DNA of 64,000 nt from Lachnospiraceae bacterium MD308 (GTDB lineage: Bacteria; Bacillota; Clostridia; Lachnospirales; Lachnospiraceae): positions 62,001 to 126,000 of the forward strand of contig VIQU02000001.1 of assembly GCA_010206225.2 (NCBI GenBank), given 5' to 3'. Below, in pieces: positions 8,029-15,757 of the stretch. Below the pieces are notes generated by a model. The model searched no databases, was not told the origin of the DNA, and saw only the letters and a list, made by a program, of their open reading frames with translations. Position 1 is the first letter of the stretch, and the number at the start of each line of letters is the position of its first letter. The translations under genes were made by a program, and so were the position numbers.

Positions 8029-8658
8029 TTATAAGTCCTTTCTTTCCATGATCCCGACAGAGATTACATAGGAAGTCATTAATAAAACCAGTGTCACCGG
8101 AAATTCCTTAAGTAACTTTACCCCTTTTTCTATCGCCCCATATAAAGGCATACTGCCAGTATATACAATATAGATGACGATCGCTCCGATGACGATCAGA
8201 ATATATTGGTTTCTCCTTTTCATTCCGAAAAACAGATAGAATGGGTTCAGCAGCGCGATCATAAGCAGAGTGACTTTAAATAAATCCCATACTCTTTCCC
8301 AAAAAACGGGAACCAAACCATTATCTGGCTGCAAAGTTGCCCCCAGCACCCTGCCAAGAATGCAATAGCCTATCATCATAACGCAGGCGGAGAGAATTGA
8401 AAACAGGTATGACTCTCTTACGTATCCCCTGCGGCTTACCGGCAGGGTGAGCAGATATGCCAGTCCGTTATCACAGACATCACAGTCCCTGATACCCACC
8501 GTCCAAAAAACAATCACCAATCCCACTCCGGCATATCCGCTGTAAGAATCAATGTCCGCTATGCCCAAGGCACAGTAAGTAATCATAATGAACACAAAAT
8601 TAAAAGCAGAGAATCCCCTTGACATCAGTCTGTAATCCTTGATCAGCAAGCCCTTCAT
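8029..8658 (-). CDS. ABC-2 type permease (second subunit)
   Basis: 209 residues from ATG 8658, behind GGGAGGTGAGGGAG; the longer open frame to 8715 overlaps the previous gene and is rejected. Six hydrophobic segments are visible (for example FNFVFIMITYCALGIADI and VTLLMIALLNPFYLFFG). The motif TLPVSRRGYVRESYLF is shared almost exactly with the upstream permease (TLPVSRRGYVKEKYIF), so the two arose by duplication and have equal length. The gene is the fourth of a GntR-ATPase-permease-permease operon of the YtrA/YtrB kind. Substrate unknown; such systems often respond to cell-wall active compounds. Confidence 0.85.
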   Translation of the reverse strand: MKGLLIKDYRLMSRGFSAFNFVFIMITYCALGIADIDSYSGYAGVGLVIVFWTVGIRDCDVCDNGLAYLLTLPVSRRGYVRESYLFSILSACVMMIGYCILGRVLGATLQPDNGLVPVFWERVWDLFKVTLLMIALLNPFYLFFGMKRRNQYILIVIGAIVIYIVYTGSMPLYGAIEKGVKLLKEFPVTLVLLMTSYVISVGIMERKDL

Positions 8659-8674
8659 CTCCCTCACCTCCCAT

Positions 8675-9304
8675 TTAGAAATCCTTTCCTTCCATAATAC
8701 CGCACGACACCGCATAAGAGCCTGTAAGCAAAGCTGCGTCTAAGATTAAAAACACAATTCCTTTAATCTCAACTTCAAGAAGCTCTCCCAGCGTCTCATC
8801 CATAGTAATCGCCACCGACAATGCCATGAAGATCCCACAGAGGATCAGTATGATATACCTGCTCTTTTCTGCCCCGTATTTTAAGAAGATCGGCAGCAAA
8901 AACGAAAGTGCCGTAAGCGTGATCATATAAGCGCTCCACATATTTCCCAAAAAATCCACAAATTCATAGTCATTTTCCGAATGAACCGCTGCCGTCAGAA
9001 ACCACAGGGTCACTCCCACCGCCAACATTACAGCCACAGAAGACATAAGGGCAAATATATACTTTTCCTTCACATATCCCCTGCGGCTTACCGGCAGAGT
9101 GAACAAAAAGGAATATCCGTTATCATAAGAATCATAGTTGATCGTTGTCACCGCAAACAGTCCGGATACTGACGCGATATAGCCAAATCCCATATTCAAC
9201 TGCCCGCTCGGCACCACGATCATGGCCCCCACTATCGGCAGAACGATCAAAAACATAATCTGTCCCAGCATCAGCTTCATATCCTTGATTAATAGTCCCT
9301 TCAT
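8675..9304 (-). CDS. ABC-2 type permease (first subunit)
   Basis: 209 residues, about six membrane helices, with the short N-terminal signature MKGLLIKDMKLMLG common to small ABC-2 permeases in Firmicutes. The start codon overlaps the ATPase stop (ATGA), which indicates translational coupling. It is paralogous to the next gene over its whole length. It probably pairs with the downstream permease and the ATPase as a heteromeric exporter. Confidence 0.87.
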   Translation of the reverse strand: MKGLLIKDMKLMLGQIMFLIVLPIVGAMIVVPSGQLNMGFGYIASVSGLFAVTTINYDSYDNGYSFLFTLPVSRRGYVKEKYIFALMSSVAVMLAVGVTLWFLTAAVHSENDYEFVDFLGNMWSAYMITLTALSFLLPIFLKYGAEKSRYIILILCGIFMALSVAITMDETLGELLEVEIKGIVFLILDAALLTGSYAVSCGIMEGKDF

Positions 9305-10146
9305 CTGCTCTCACCTCGAATCATCATTGTCATCACACCATCGACAGAACCCTTTTCCACTACCACATCCGGATAATTTTCCAGATAAAACTGCTTTTCT
9401 TTCGTCAAGCAGCTAACCCCGAACTCCTCTTCTCTCTGCCGCAGGATAAAACTCTTGTCTAACGTCTCATACTGCTCCTTCGTGACTTTCAGGATACCGT
9501 ACTGGTCAAGCAGCACATCCGTCTCCTCATGAAAGATCACTTTTCCTCCGTCAATCATATAGATATCGTCACAGATTCCTTCCAGATCCCCGGAAATGTG
9601 AGAGCTTATCAACACTGAACGCCCTTCCGTCTCCATATATTCCCGGAGCATAGCAAGAAGCTCATCCCTTGCGATCACATCCATCCCCGCCGTGGGCTCA
9701 TCCATAATGAGAAGTTCAGCATTGTGGGAAAGAGCCGCTACAACCTGAAGCCTTCGCTTCATACCGGTAGAAAACTCCTTGATCTGCTTATCAAAAGGAA
9801 TGTCAAACTCCTTGCATTTGTCCGTAAAATACATTTCATTAAATTGACGATAAAGATTCCTGAGTATCACTACCAGATCCTTTACCTTCAGATATCCGCT
9901 GAATCCCGAATCTGCCAGCACAACGCCCGTCTTCTCCCGGTCTCTCGCATCAATCTGTCTGAGGGGCTTTCCAAACAATGTGATCTCTCCCTCTGTCCTT
10001 ATAAGCCCCAGTCCGGCTTTGAATGCAGTTGTTTTCCCTGCCCCGTTCCTTCCGATCAGTCCGGTCACATAGCCTGGTTTTACTTCCATCGTAATATCAA
10101 GTTCAAAATCCTTATATTGTTTTCTTACATTCTCTAATCGCAGCAT
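9301..10146 (-). CDS. ABC transporter ATP-binding protein, YtrB-like
   Basis: 281 residues. Walker A is GLIGRNGAGKTTAFKAGLGL near residue 32, the signature is EFSTGMKRRLQVVAALSHN, and Walker B is LLIMDEPTAGMD. The C-terminal 70 residues after the nucleotide-binding domain are regulatory and poorly conserved. It sits 5 bases after the GntR regulator and overlaps the permease start, so it is a core member of the exporter. The family energises efflux of peptides or antibiotics, or multidrug resistance; the substrate cannot be read here. Confidence 0.92.
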   Translation of the reverse strand: MLRLENVRKQYKDFELDITMEVKPGYVTGLIGRNGAGKTTAFKAGLGLIRTEGEITLFGKPLRQIDARDREKTGVVLADSGFSGYLKVKDLVVILRNLYRQFNEMYFTDKCKEFDIPFDKQIKEFSTGMKRRLQVVAALSHNAELLIMDEPTAGMDVIARDELLAMLREYMETEGRSVLISSHISGDLEGICDDIYMIDGGKVIFHEETDVLLDQYGILKVTKEQYETLDKSFILRQREEEFGVSCLTKEKQFYLENYPDVVVEKGSVDGVMTMMIRGESR

Positions 10147-10151
10147 AATCT

Positions 10152-10523
10152 CTAATCCTCCAAAACAATATGAAATAATTCTGTTAATTCCTGATCCGAC
10201 ATACCGCAGCTTCGTCCTTTCCGGATAGCTGTCTCCAGATCGCCTTCTACTTCTTTCTTCTTTTCTTCCAGCATCATCTGCTGATTGGCAAAGGCTACAA
10301 AGCTGCCCTTACCGTGAACAGTTATGACAAATCCTTCCGCCTCCAGCGCGTCATAAGCCTTTTTTACAGTCAGCGCGCTGACCTTTAACTCCTTCGCCAG
10401 AGAGCGTACCGACGGCAGCGCTGTATCCGCCTTAAGAATGCCCTTTATGATCTGCCCTTTCACCTGCTCTACGATCTGTTCGTAGATTGGCTGCATGGAA
10501 GAATGATTGACAATTACTTGCAT
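10152..10523 (-). CDS. GntR-family (YtrA subfamily) repressor
   Basis: 123 residues from ATG 10523, preceded by AGAAGGAGGG. The winged helix reads PIYEQIVEQVKGQIIKGI, ALPSVRSLAKELKVSALTVK, then KAYDALEAEGFVITVHGKGSFVA, the standard GntR DNA-binding domain. The C-terminal part is only about 50 residues, as in the YtrA subfamily, which has no large effector domain. Its promoter lies inside a perfect 17-bp inverted repeat, so it almost certainly represses its own ABC transporter operon. Confidence 0.92.
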   Translation of the reverse strand: MQVIVNHSSMQPIYEQIVEQVKGQIIKGILKADTALPSVRSLAKELKVSALTVKKAYDALEAEGFVITVHGKGSFVAFANQQMMLEEKKKEVEGDLETAIRKGRSCGMSDQELTELFHIVLED

Positions 10524-10542
10524 CTTATCCCTCCTTCTTGCA

Positions 10543-10589
10543 AACAGTATATAACAGTTTGATACAGTTGTCAACTGTTATATACTGTT
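10543..10589. promoter_or_regulatory. GntR operator: 17-bp perfect inverted repeat around the promoter
   Basis: AACAGTATATAACAGTT (10543-10559) is matched by its exact complement at 10573-10589 with a 13-base spacer. A minor palindrome ACAGTTGTCAACTGT lies in the centre. The -35 (10569-10574) and -10 (10546-10551) boxes both fall in it, so a bound repressor would occlude RNA polymerase. Confidence 0.85.
10546..10574 (-). promoter_or_regulatory. Promoter of the GntR-ABC operon
   Basis: Minus-strand consensus TTGACA (10569-10574), 17-base spacer, TATACT (10546-10551), about 23 bases before the GntR start. Confidence 0.8.
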
Positions 10590-10610
10590 TATTTAAAGTT
10601 TCTTCATAAA

Positions 10611-10663
10611 AAATATCCGAATGGTTCATCAACTCTAAGTTGACAAATCCCATTCGGATATTT
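10611..10663 (-). terminator. Terminator of ilvE
   Basis: AAATATCCGAATGG and CCATTCGGATATTT form a 14-bp stem, with a smaller inner stem (TCAACT/AGTTGA). On the minus strand it ends in a run of six T. It lies 27 bases after the ilvE stop. Confidence 0.8.
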
Positions 10664-10689
10664 CTCTTACATATTTTTAAATGAAGCTC

Positions 10690-11715
10690 TTAGCAAATCT
10701 CACAGATCCATCCCTTCGGCGCTTCAATCCTTCCCATCTGAATACCTGTCAGCGTATCGTAAAGCTTCTTTGTAATCGGTCCCATCTCATCCATACCGCT
10801 CGGGAAGCAAATTTCCGTTCCATGATCTACCACCTTTCCAACCGGCGAAATCACTGCTGCCGTTCCACAGAGACCGCACTCTGCAAAGTCTTTTACTTCA
10901 TCCATGTATACTTCTCTCTGCTCTACGGTAAGACCAAGATATTTTTCAGCCACATACATCAGTGAACGTCTGGTAATAGAAGGAAGAATCGTCTCCGACT
11001 TCGGCGTTACTACTTTTTTGTCCTTTGTAACGAACAGGAAGTTAGCCCCGCCTGTTTCCTCAACCTTCGTTCTGGTGGCAGCATCCAGATACATGTTTTC
11101 GTCATATCCCTGATTATGCGCATCTACGATGGCATGCAGACTCATAGCATAGTTAAGTCCTGCCTTTACATGTCCTGTTCCATGCGGCGCCGCTCTGTCA
11201 AAGTCGCAGACTCTGATAGTGATCGGTTTTGCGCCGCCTTTAAAATAAGGACCTACCGGCGTACAGAATGTGCGGAACTGATACTCGTCCGCCGGTTTTA
11301 CCCCGATCACTGAATTGGAGCCGAACAGATACGGGCGGATATAGAGGGTTGCCCCCGAACCAAACGGAGGAACATATGCTGCATTCGCCTTTACGACCTG
11401 TTTCACCGCCTCCACAAATCTATCCTCCGGAAACGCCGGCATCTCAAGACGCTTTGCCGTATTCGCCATCCGCTCTGCATTCAGATCCGGGCGGAAAGTC
11501 ACAACGCGCCCGTCCTCTGTCGTATATGCCTTCAGCCCCTCAAAACAGGTCTGTGCATACTGGAGGACACATGCACACTCGTTGATCACTACATTTGAAT
11601 CGGAGGTAAGTATCCCCTCATCCCACGCTCCGTCCTTATAATTGGAAACGTATCTTTTGTCCGTCTCGATATAACCGAATCCAAGATTCGACCAGTCAAT
11701 GTTCTTTTTCTCCAT
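10690..11715 (-). CDS. ilvE: Branched-chain amino acid aminotransferase
   Basis: 341 residues from ATG 11715 behind CGGAGGTTTT; the longer open frame is not supported. Class IV aminotransferase features: CFEGLKAYTTEDGRVVTFRP near residue 60, GHVKAGLNYAMSLHA with the PLP lysine, and EETGGANFLFVTKDKKVVTP. It transfers amino groups between glutamate and the 2-oxo acids of Leu, Ile and Val. The gene stands alone with its own promoter and terminator, away from the leuB-ilvD-ilvB cluster at 23.7-28.3 kb. Confidence 0.95.
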   Translation of the reverse strand: MEKKNIDWSNLGFGYIETDKRYVSNYKDGAWDEGILTSDSNVVINECACVLQYAQTCFEGLKAYTTEDGRVVTFRPDLNAERMANTAKRLEMPAFPEDRFVEAVKQVVKANAAYVPPFGSGATLYIRPYLFGSNSVIGVKPADEYQFRTFCTPVGPYFKGGAKPITIRVCDFDRAAPHGTGHVKAGLNYAMSLHAIVDAHNQGYDENMYLDAATRTKVEETGGANFLFVTKDKKVVTPKSETILPSITRRSLMYVAEKYLGLTVEQREVYMDEVKDFAECGLCGTAAVISPVGKVVDHGTEICFPSGMDEMGPITKKLYDTLTGIQMGRIEAPKGWICEIC

Positions 11716-11758
11716 TGTAAAACCTCCGTTCATAAGATAATCTGTAAATTTGATTTTT

Positions 11759-11798
11759 ATTATAATACCAACGTTAAATAAAATCAAGAGTGCACTCT
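11759..11798 (-). promoter_or_regulatory. ilvE promoter with upstream palindrome
   Basis: Minus-strand TTGATT (11782-11787), 17-base spacer, perfect TATAAT (11759-11764). Immediately upstream is the perfect 12-bp palindrome AGAGTGCACTCT (11787-11798), a possible regulator site. No T-box features were found in the 44-base leader. Confidence 0.7.
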
Positions 11799-11850
11799 GT
11801 TTTTTTATTTTTATTTACAGACAGAACTCTGATAAAACTGCACAAGAAAA

Positions 11851-11873
11851 GGACCTGCCATCCCGACAAGTCC
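11851..11873 (-). terminator. Weak hairpin after the gtrA transcript
   Basis: Minus strand GGACTTG and CAGGTCC pair (one wobble) around a 9-base loop and are followed by TTTTCTTG. A modest terminator for the gtrA side. The rest of 11799-11886 shows nothing recognisable. Confidence 0.45.
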
Positions 11874-11886
11874 CGATCAAACATTC

Positions 11887-11972
11887 TTATCCGTTTTTTG
11901 CTCTGAGTTTCTCAACATATTCTTTCAGTTCTTCCATCGTCTGAATTTTTGTAAGCTCATCTTCGCTAAATT
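11887..11972 (-). pseudogene. Possible acyl-carrier-protein C-terminal remnant
   Basis: Directly after the GtrA stop, in another frame, about 28 codons read EFSEDELTKIQTMEELKEYV then EKLRAKNG and stop at 11887. The pattern resembles the last helices of acyl carrier proteins (acidic loop, then hydrophobic helix near the end), but there is no start codon before Met in TMEELK and the phosphopantetheine serine region is absent. The resemblance is by eye and weak. Confidence 0.25.
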
Positions 11973-12389
11973 CTAATTATAATAATCGCGTTGCCGGAAC
12001 ACGATATATCTCTGCCCAACATAGTTTAATCCCACAAACAGGCACATTCCCGCAAGCATGGCCGCATTGTCCCTCACCGTCAGGGAATAGCCGTCCAGTA
12101 TAGAATGCACACACGGCTTTGCGATGCCGTATGCCAGAACATAGCAGACTGTAATATTCAGTATGAAGCGCACGACTTCAGCCGCCGATTTTTTCCCGCT
12201 TTTAAACGTAAAATATTTATTCAGGAAAAAGCTTACGATGCTCCCTATTATATAATTAAGCGCCGAGGCGGTCCAATAACCTGCGTGAAATACGTTATAA
12301 CAAATAAACATCACACTCGTTCCTACCATTGTATTGATGACGCCTACAACCAAAAATTTAATTGTCACCCAGTCGATTACTTTTTTCAT
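11973..12389 (-). CDS. GtrA-family membrane protein
   Basis: 138 residues from the ATG at 12389 (MKKVIDWVTIKFLVVGVINT). An in-frame ATG at 12458 would add 23 hydrophilic residues, and the ribosome site for either is weak, so the start is uncertain. Four membrane helices and the motif YIIGSIVSFFLNKYFTFKSG near the middle are typical of GtrA/DPMS-type proteins. These help flip undecaprenyl-linked sugars or modify wall teichoic and lipopolysaccharide glycans. It is alone here with no adjacent glycosyltransferase, so its lipid-sugar substrate is not evident. Confidence 0.85.
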   Translation of the reverse strand: MKKVIDWVTIKFLVVGVINTMVGTSVMFICYNVFHAGYWTASALNYIIGSIVSFFLNKYFTFKSGKKSAAEVVRFILNITVCYVLAYGIAKPCVHSILDGYSLTVRDNAAMLAGMCLFVGLNYVGQRYIVFRQRDYYN

Positions 12390-12530
12390 AACATATTTCC
12401 CTGTACTTTCTTCGTCTTTTTCCATATTATAACTTTTGTACATTTGTCTGTCTATCATAACTTATCGCCGTTCTAAATAAATGTTTCGGTTACTTTCATT
12501 CCACTAGCAAGAGCAGAATATCTCTTATTT

Positions 12531-14003
12531 TTAAATGATGATACATACCATCCCGCCGTTACTGTCGTTGACGATTTTCTGCATAGTATCCTGCAGTTTC
12601 CCCTGACTCTCGTCGTTGATGGACATCATTTTGTTGCGCATTCCGTCCATCACCAGATCTTCCACGGATTTGCCGAAGATATTCGTACCCCAGATTCCTT
12701 CCTCCGTATCGCTCATTGTCTTGATATAGTCGATCAGATCCTGCGCCTGCTGCTCGTTTCCTACGATTGGAGCTATCTCCGTCTCGATGTTGGCGCGTAT
12801 CAGATGTATCGAAGGCGCCTGTGAGTGGATTTTTACTCCATACTTATTGCCCTGCTTGATCACGGTCGGTTCATCCAGAGTAATCTCTTCCTTCTTCGGA
12901 CTGACCATGCCATACCCCTTCATCCGTACAGAGGCGAACGCGTCCTTTACATCTTCATACTCGGTTTTTAACTCCGAGAGGTTTTTCATAGCAGCAATAA
13001 GCTCATACTGCCCTGCGATCGACATCCCTGTAAGCTCGCTTAACATCTGGTAATAGAACTTTTCCGCAACCCCAATCCGCACCTTGATACAGCCGTTATC
13101 CATACCGATATGGTCTACCTTCATTTCATCTATGTAAGAGCTGTCAGGCATCTCAACACCTTTCGCGGCATCGCGCACCTCGCTCATCTGTTCCATCACG
13201 CCTCTGATATGTCCTAAGATCTCCTGCTTGATCGCATGATCCCGCGGCAGCATCTCCACCCATTTGGGAATAAAGAACTGGATTTCCGAGACAGGAAATT
13301 CAAACATAACTTCCTCAAGGATCTTATAAATGTCGTCCTCCTTCAACTGCTCACAGTTGACAGGCACCGCTTTCACCCCATACTCCTGTTCTATCTCTGT
13401 GACTGCTTTTTTTGCATCTTCACCATAAGGCTTTACAGAATTCACAAGCACCACAAAAGGTTTCCCAATCGCCTGAAGCTCTCTAATCGTCTGGCCTTCC
13501 GCATTTTTATAATGCTCCCTCTCAATCTCACCGATACTTCCGTCTGTCGTCACCACGATTCCAATGGTGGCATGGTCGTGAATAACCTTCCGTGTACCGA
13601 TCCCTGCCGCTTTCGTAAAGGGAATCTCATAGTCGAACCATGGCGTCTTTACCATACGTTCCTCATTTCCCTCCACATGACCGGAAGCTCCTTCCACCAT
13701 ATAACCCACGCAGTCGATCAGCCTTACTTTCACTTTAACATCCTCCGATAACCTGATCTCCGCCGCTTCCTTGGGAACGAATTTCGGCTCCGTAGTCATG
13801 ATCGTGCGCCCGGATGCTGACTGTGGAAGTTCATCCTTTGTCCGTTCTTTCCCATGCTCATCCTCCATATGCGGGAGCACCAGCACATCCATGAATCGTT
13901 TGATAAATGTAGACTTACCGGTCCGCACCGGACCTACTACCCCTATGTATATTTCTCCCTTTGTCCGGGCTTCAATATCCTTGTATAATTGAAACGTATT
14001 CAT
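12531..14003 (-). CDS. spoIVA: Stage IV sporulation protein A (spore coat ATPase)
   Basis: 490 residues, the usual SpoIVA length. The N-terminus MNTFQLYKDIEARTKGEIYI leads into the Walker A GPVRTGKST at residues 24-32. Later come TIGIVVTTDGSIGEIERE and FVVLVNSVKPYGEDAKKA, and the C-terminal NDSNGGMVCIII, matching the conserved terminal segment needed for membrane anchoring. SpoIVA polymerises with ATP hydrolysis on the forespore surface as the base layer of the coat. Its presence marks the host as an endospore former. AAGGGGG precedes the ATG; a sigma-E-like box lies just upstream. Confidence 0.96.
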   Translation of the reverse strand: MNTFQLYKDIEARTKGEIYIGVVGPVRTGKSTFIKRFMDVLVLPHMEDEHGKERTKDELPQSASGRTIMTTEPKFVPKEAAEIRLSEDVKVKVRLIDCVGYMVEGASGHVEGNEERMVKTPWFDYEIPFTKAAGIGTRKVIHDHATIGIVVTTDGSIGEIEREHYKNAEGQTIRELQAIGKPFVVLVNSVKPYGEDAKKAVTEIEQEYGVKAVPVNCEQLKEDDIYKILEEVMFEFPVSEIQFFIPKWVEMLPRDHAIKQEILGHIRGVMEQMSEVRDAAKGVEMPDSSYIDEMKVDHIGMDNGCIKVRIGVAEKFYYQMLSELTGMSIAGQYELIAAMKNLSELKTEYEDVKDAFASVRMKGYGMVSPKKEEITLDEPTVIKQGNKYGVKIHSQAPSIHLIRANIETEIAPIVGNEQQAQDLIDYIKTMSDTEEGIWGTNIFGKSVEDLVMDGMRNKMMSINDESQGKLQDTMQKIVNDSNGGMVCIII

Positions 14004-14031
14004 TCTAATACCCCCTTGCTATGCTGATAAC

Positions 14032-14060
14032 AGTGTATGCAAGAGGGTATTTCATTTAGA
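14032..14060 (-). promoter_or_regulatory. Sigma-E-like promoter of spoIVA
   Basis: On the minus strand CATACACT (14032-14039) closely matches the sigma-E -10 consensus CATACANT, with a weaker A/T-rich -35 region (TTCTAAAT) about 14 bases further up. The known mother-cell expression of spoIVA supports it. The -35 match is poor. Confidence 0.5.
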
Positions 14061-14073
14061 ACTCTTTTTCTTA

Positions 14074-15087
14074 TTATTCTTTCCACGGCAGTGCATGATG
14101 CTCCGCCTTAGAATCTCTTAACATCAGTTCATTTACTGCCTCCTTCGGATCCTTCCCTTCAAAAAGCACTTCATTCACTTTACTTACGATGGGAAGCGGC
14201 ACATCATGCATCTTTCCAAGCTTTACGGCAGCCTTTGTAGAGTAAACGCCTTCTACTACCATCTGCACCTCGTCCATGGCCTCCTGCATGGATTTTCCCT
14301 GTCCCATAAGATAGCCCGCTTTTCGGTTCCGGCTGTGGACACTGGCACAGGTAACGATCAGATCACCGATTCCGGTCAGCCCTGTAAAACTTTCGATCGC
14401 TCCGCCCATCTTCACTCCGAGCTGCGCGATCTCCGCGATTCCTCTCGTGATCAGCGCCGCCTTTGTATTATCGCCGTACCCCATTCCGTCTGCGATACCT
14501 GCCGCAAGAGCGATCACATTTTTAAGAGAACCTCCAAGCTCCATACCAAGCCTGTCCGGACTGATATAGACACGGAACACCTGATTCATAAATGCTTCCT
14601 GCAGATACTCTGCGGTCTTTTCTGTCTTCGCTCCGATCACAACCGCTGTAGGAAGCCCTCTTCCCACCTCCTCCGCATGGCTCGGTCCGGAAAGCACCGC
14701 CACATTAGCCTGCGGAATCTCTTCTTCGATCTGCTGGGAAAGAGTCATCAGTGTGCTTTCCTCGATTCCTTTGGCTACATCCACGATAATCTGCCCGTCT
14801 GCCACAAAAGGACTCATACTGCGTGCAGTATTTCTTGTAAATGGCGACGGAACTGCCATTACGATAAAATCCTTTCCCTTTATGGTCTCCTCCATATCGC
14901 TTGTAAATCTCATGTCCTCCGGGATCGGGACTCCCGGAAGCTTGCTCTTATGCTCCCTTTCCTCAGAAAGCATTTTTACTTCCTCTTCACTGATTGACCA
15001 TACGGTCACCTGATGCCCATTGCCATGAAGCAGGAGCGCTAATGCGGTTCCCCAGCTCCCTGCCCCCATAATTCCTACATTTGCCAT
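14074..15087 (-). CDS. gpsA: NAD(P)-dependent glycerol-3-phosphate dehydrogenase
   Basis: 337 residues. The Rossmann motif GIMGAGSWGTALALLLHGNG starts at residue 5. GGSLKNVIALAAGIADGMGY carries the catalytic lysine, and TGIGDLIVTCASVHSRNRKA follows. It reduces dihydroxyacetone phosphate to sn-glycerol 3-phosphate for phospholipid synthesis and, here, also for any CDP-glycerol-based polymers. It is 24 bases downstream of plsY, the next enzyme in the pathway, and has AGGAGGAGG before its start. Confidence 0.96.
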   Translation of the reverse strand: MANVGIMGAGSWGTALALLLHGNGHQVTVWSISEEEVKMLSEEREHKSKLPGVPIPEDMRFTSDMEETIKGKDFIVMAVPSPFTRNTARSMSPFVADGQIIVDVAKGIEESTLMTLSQQIEEEIPQANVAVLSGPSHAEEVGRGLPTAVVIGAKTEKTAEYLQEAFMNQVFRVYISPDRLGMELGGSLKNVIALAAGIADGMGYGDNTKAALITRGIAEIAQLGVKMGGAIESFTGLTGIGDLIVTCASVHSRNRKAGYLMGQGKSMQEAMDEVQMVVEGVYSTKAAVKLGKMHDVPLPIVSKVNEVLFEGKDPKEAVNELMLRDSKAEHHALPWKE

Positions 15088-15110
15088 AATATCCTCCTCC
15101 TGACATTAAA

Positions 15111-15755
15111 TTATTTACTTTTTCCAACGCTGATTTTATTCTCCGTTCCATGAAGCAGCCGTTTTATATTCTCTCTGTGCTTAAAAAATGCGGACGCCAT
15201 CAGAAGCGCTGCGATTCCGTACATCTCGTAGAGATAATTCGCTTCCATCCCATAAGCCCCTGTCTGCCCCTGATAGATAATCTCCAGAAGATAGATGACC
15301 ACGACCGCAAGAGATCCTAAAGACACATAGCGCGTCGTCGCAACAATCCCGATAAATACCGCCAGACAGATGAGCACCATCACAGGAGTCGTTGTACTTA
15401 AGAGCAGCCCGGCTGTCGCCGCAATCCCTTTCCCGCCTTTAAATTTCATATAAAACGGATAGTTATGTCCGAGTACCGCTCCCATGCCGGCATACATGGA
15501 AAGCAGCGGCAGAATATCCCCGCGGCTGTTTTTATAGATCAAATGAACCGCTAACACCGCAAACACACACTTAAAAGCATCTCCGAGAAGCGTCACCAGC
15601 CCCGCCTTAAACCCCAGTGTCCGCAGTGCGTTCGTCGTACCCGCATTGCCGCTTCCCTGCTTACGGATGTCAATATGATGAAGCTTTCCGTAAAGGTATC
15701 CGGTCTGTAACAGCCCAAAAGCATACCCGATACATACACAGATCATTCTTTCCAT
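15111..15755 (-). CDS. plsY: Acyl-phosphate:glycerol-3-phosphate acyltransferase
   Basis: 214 residues with about five membrane helices. The three conserved cytoplasmic motifs are visible: IRKQGSGNAGTTNALRTLGF near residue 30, GHNYPFYMKFKGGKGIAATA near residue 95, and the later FKHRENIKRLLHGTENK. It makes 1-acylglycerol 3-phosphate from acyl phosphate. Its stop is 23 bases before gpsA, and its start follows der by 2 bases, an arrangement common in clostridia. Length is normal. Confidence 0.95.
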   Translation of the reverse strand: MERMICVCIGYAFGLLQTGYLYGKLHHIDIRKQGSGNAGTTNALRTLGFKAGLVTLLGDAFKCVFAVLAVHLIYKNSRGDILPLLSMYAGMGAVLGHNYPFYMKFKGGKGIAATAGLLLSTTTPVMVLICLAVFIGIVATTRYVSLGSLAVVVIYLLEIIYQGQTGAYGMEANYLYEMYGIAALLMASAFFKHRENIKRLLHGTENKISVGKSK

Positions 15756-15757
15756 AA

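Noticed and set aside
11716-11760. T-box or attenuator leader before ilvE
   Set aside because: The leader is only about 40 bases and shows no T-box sequence or terminator hairpin.
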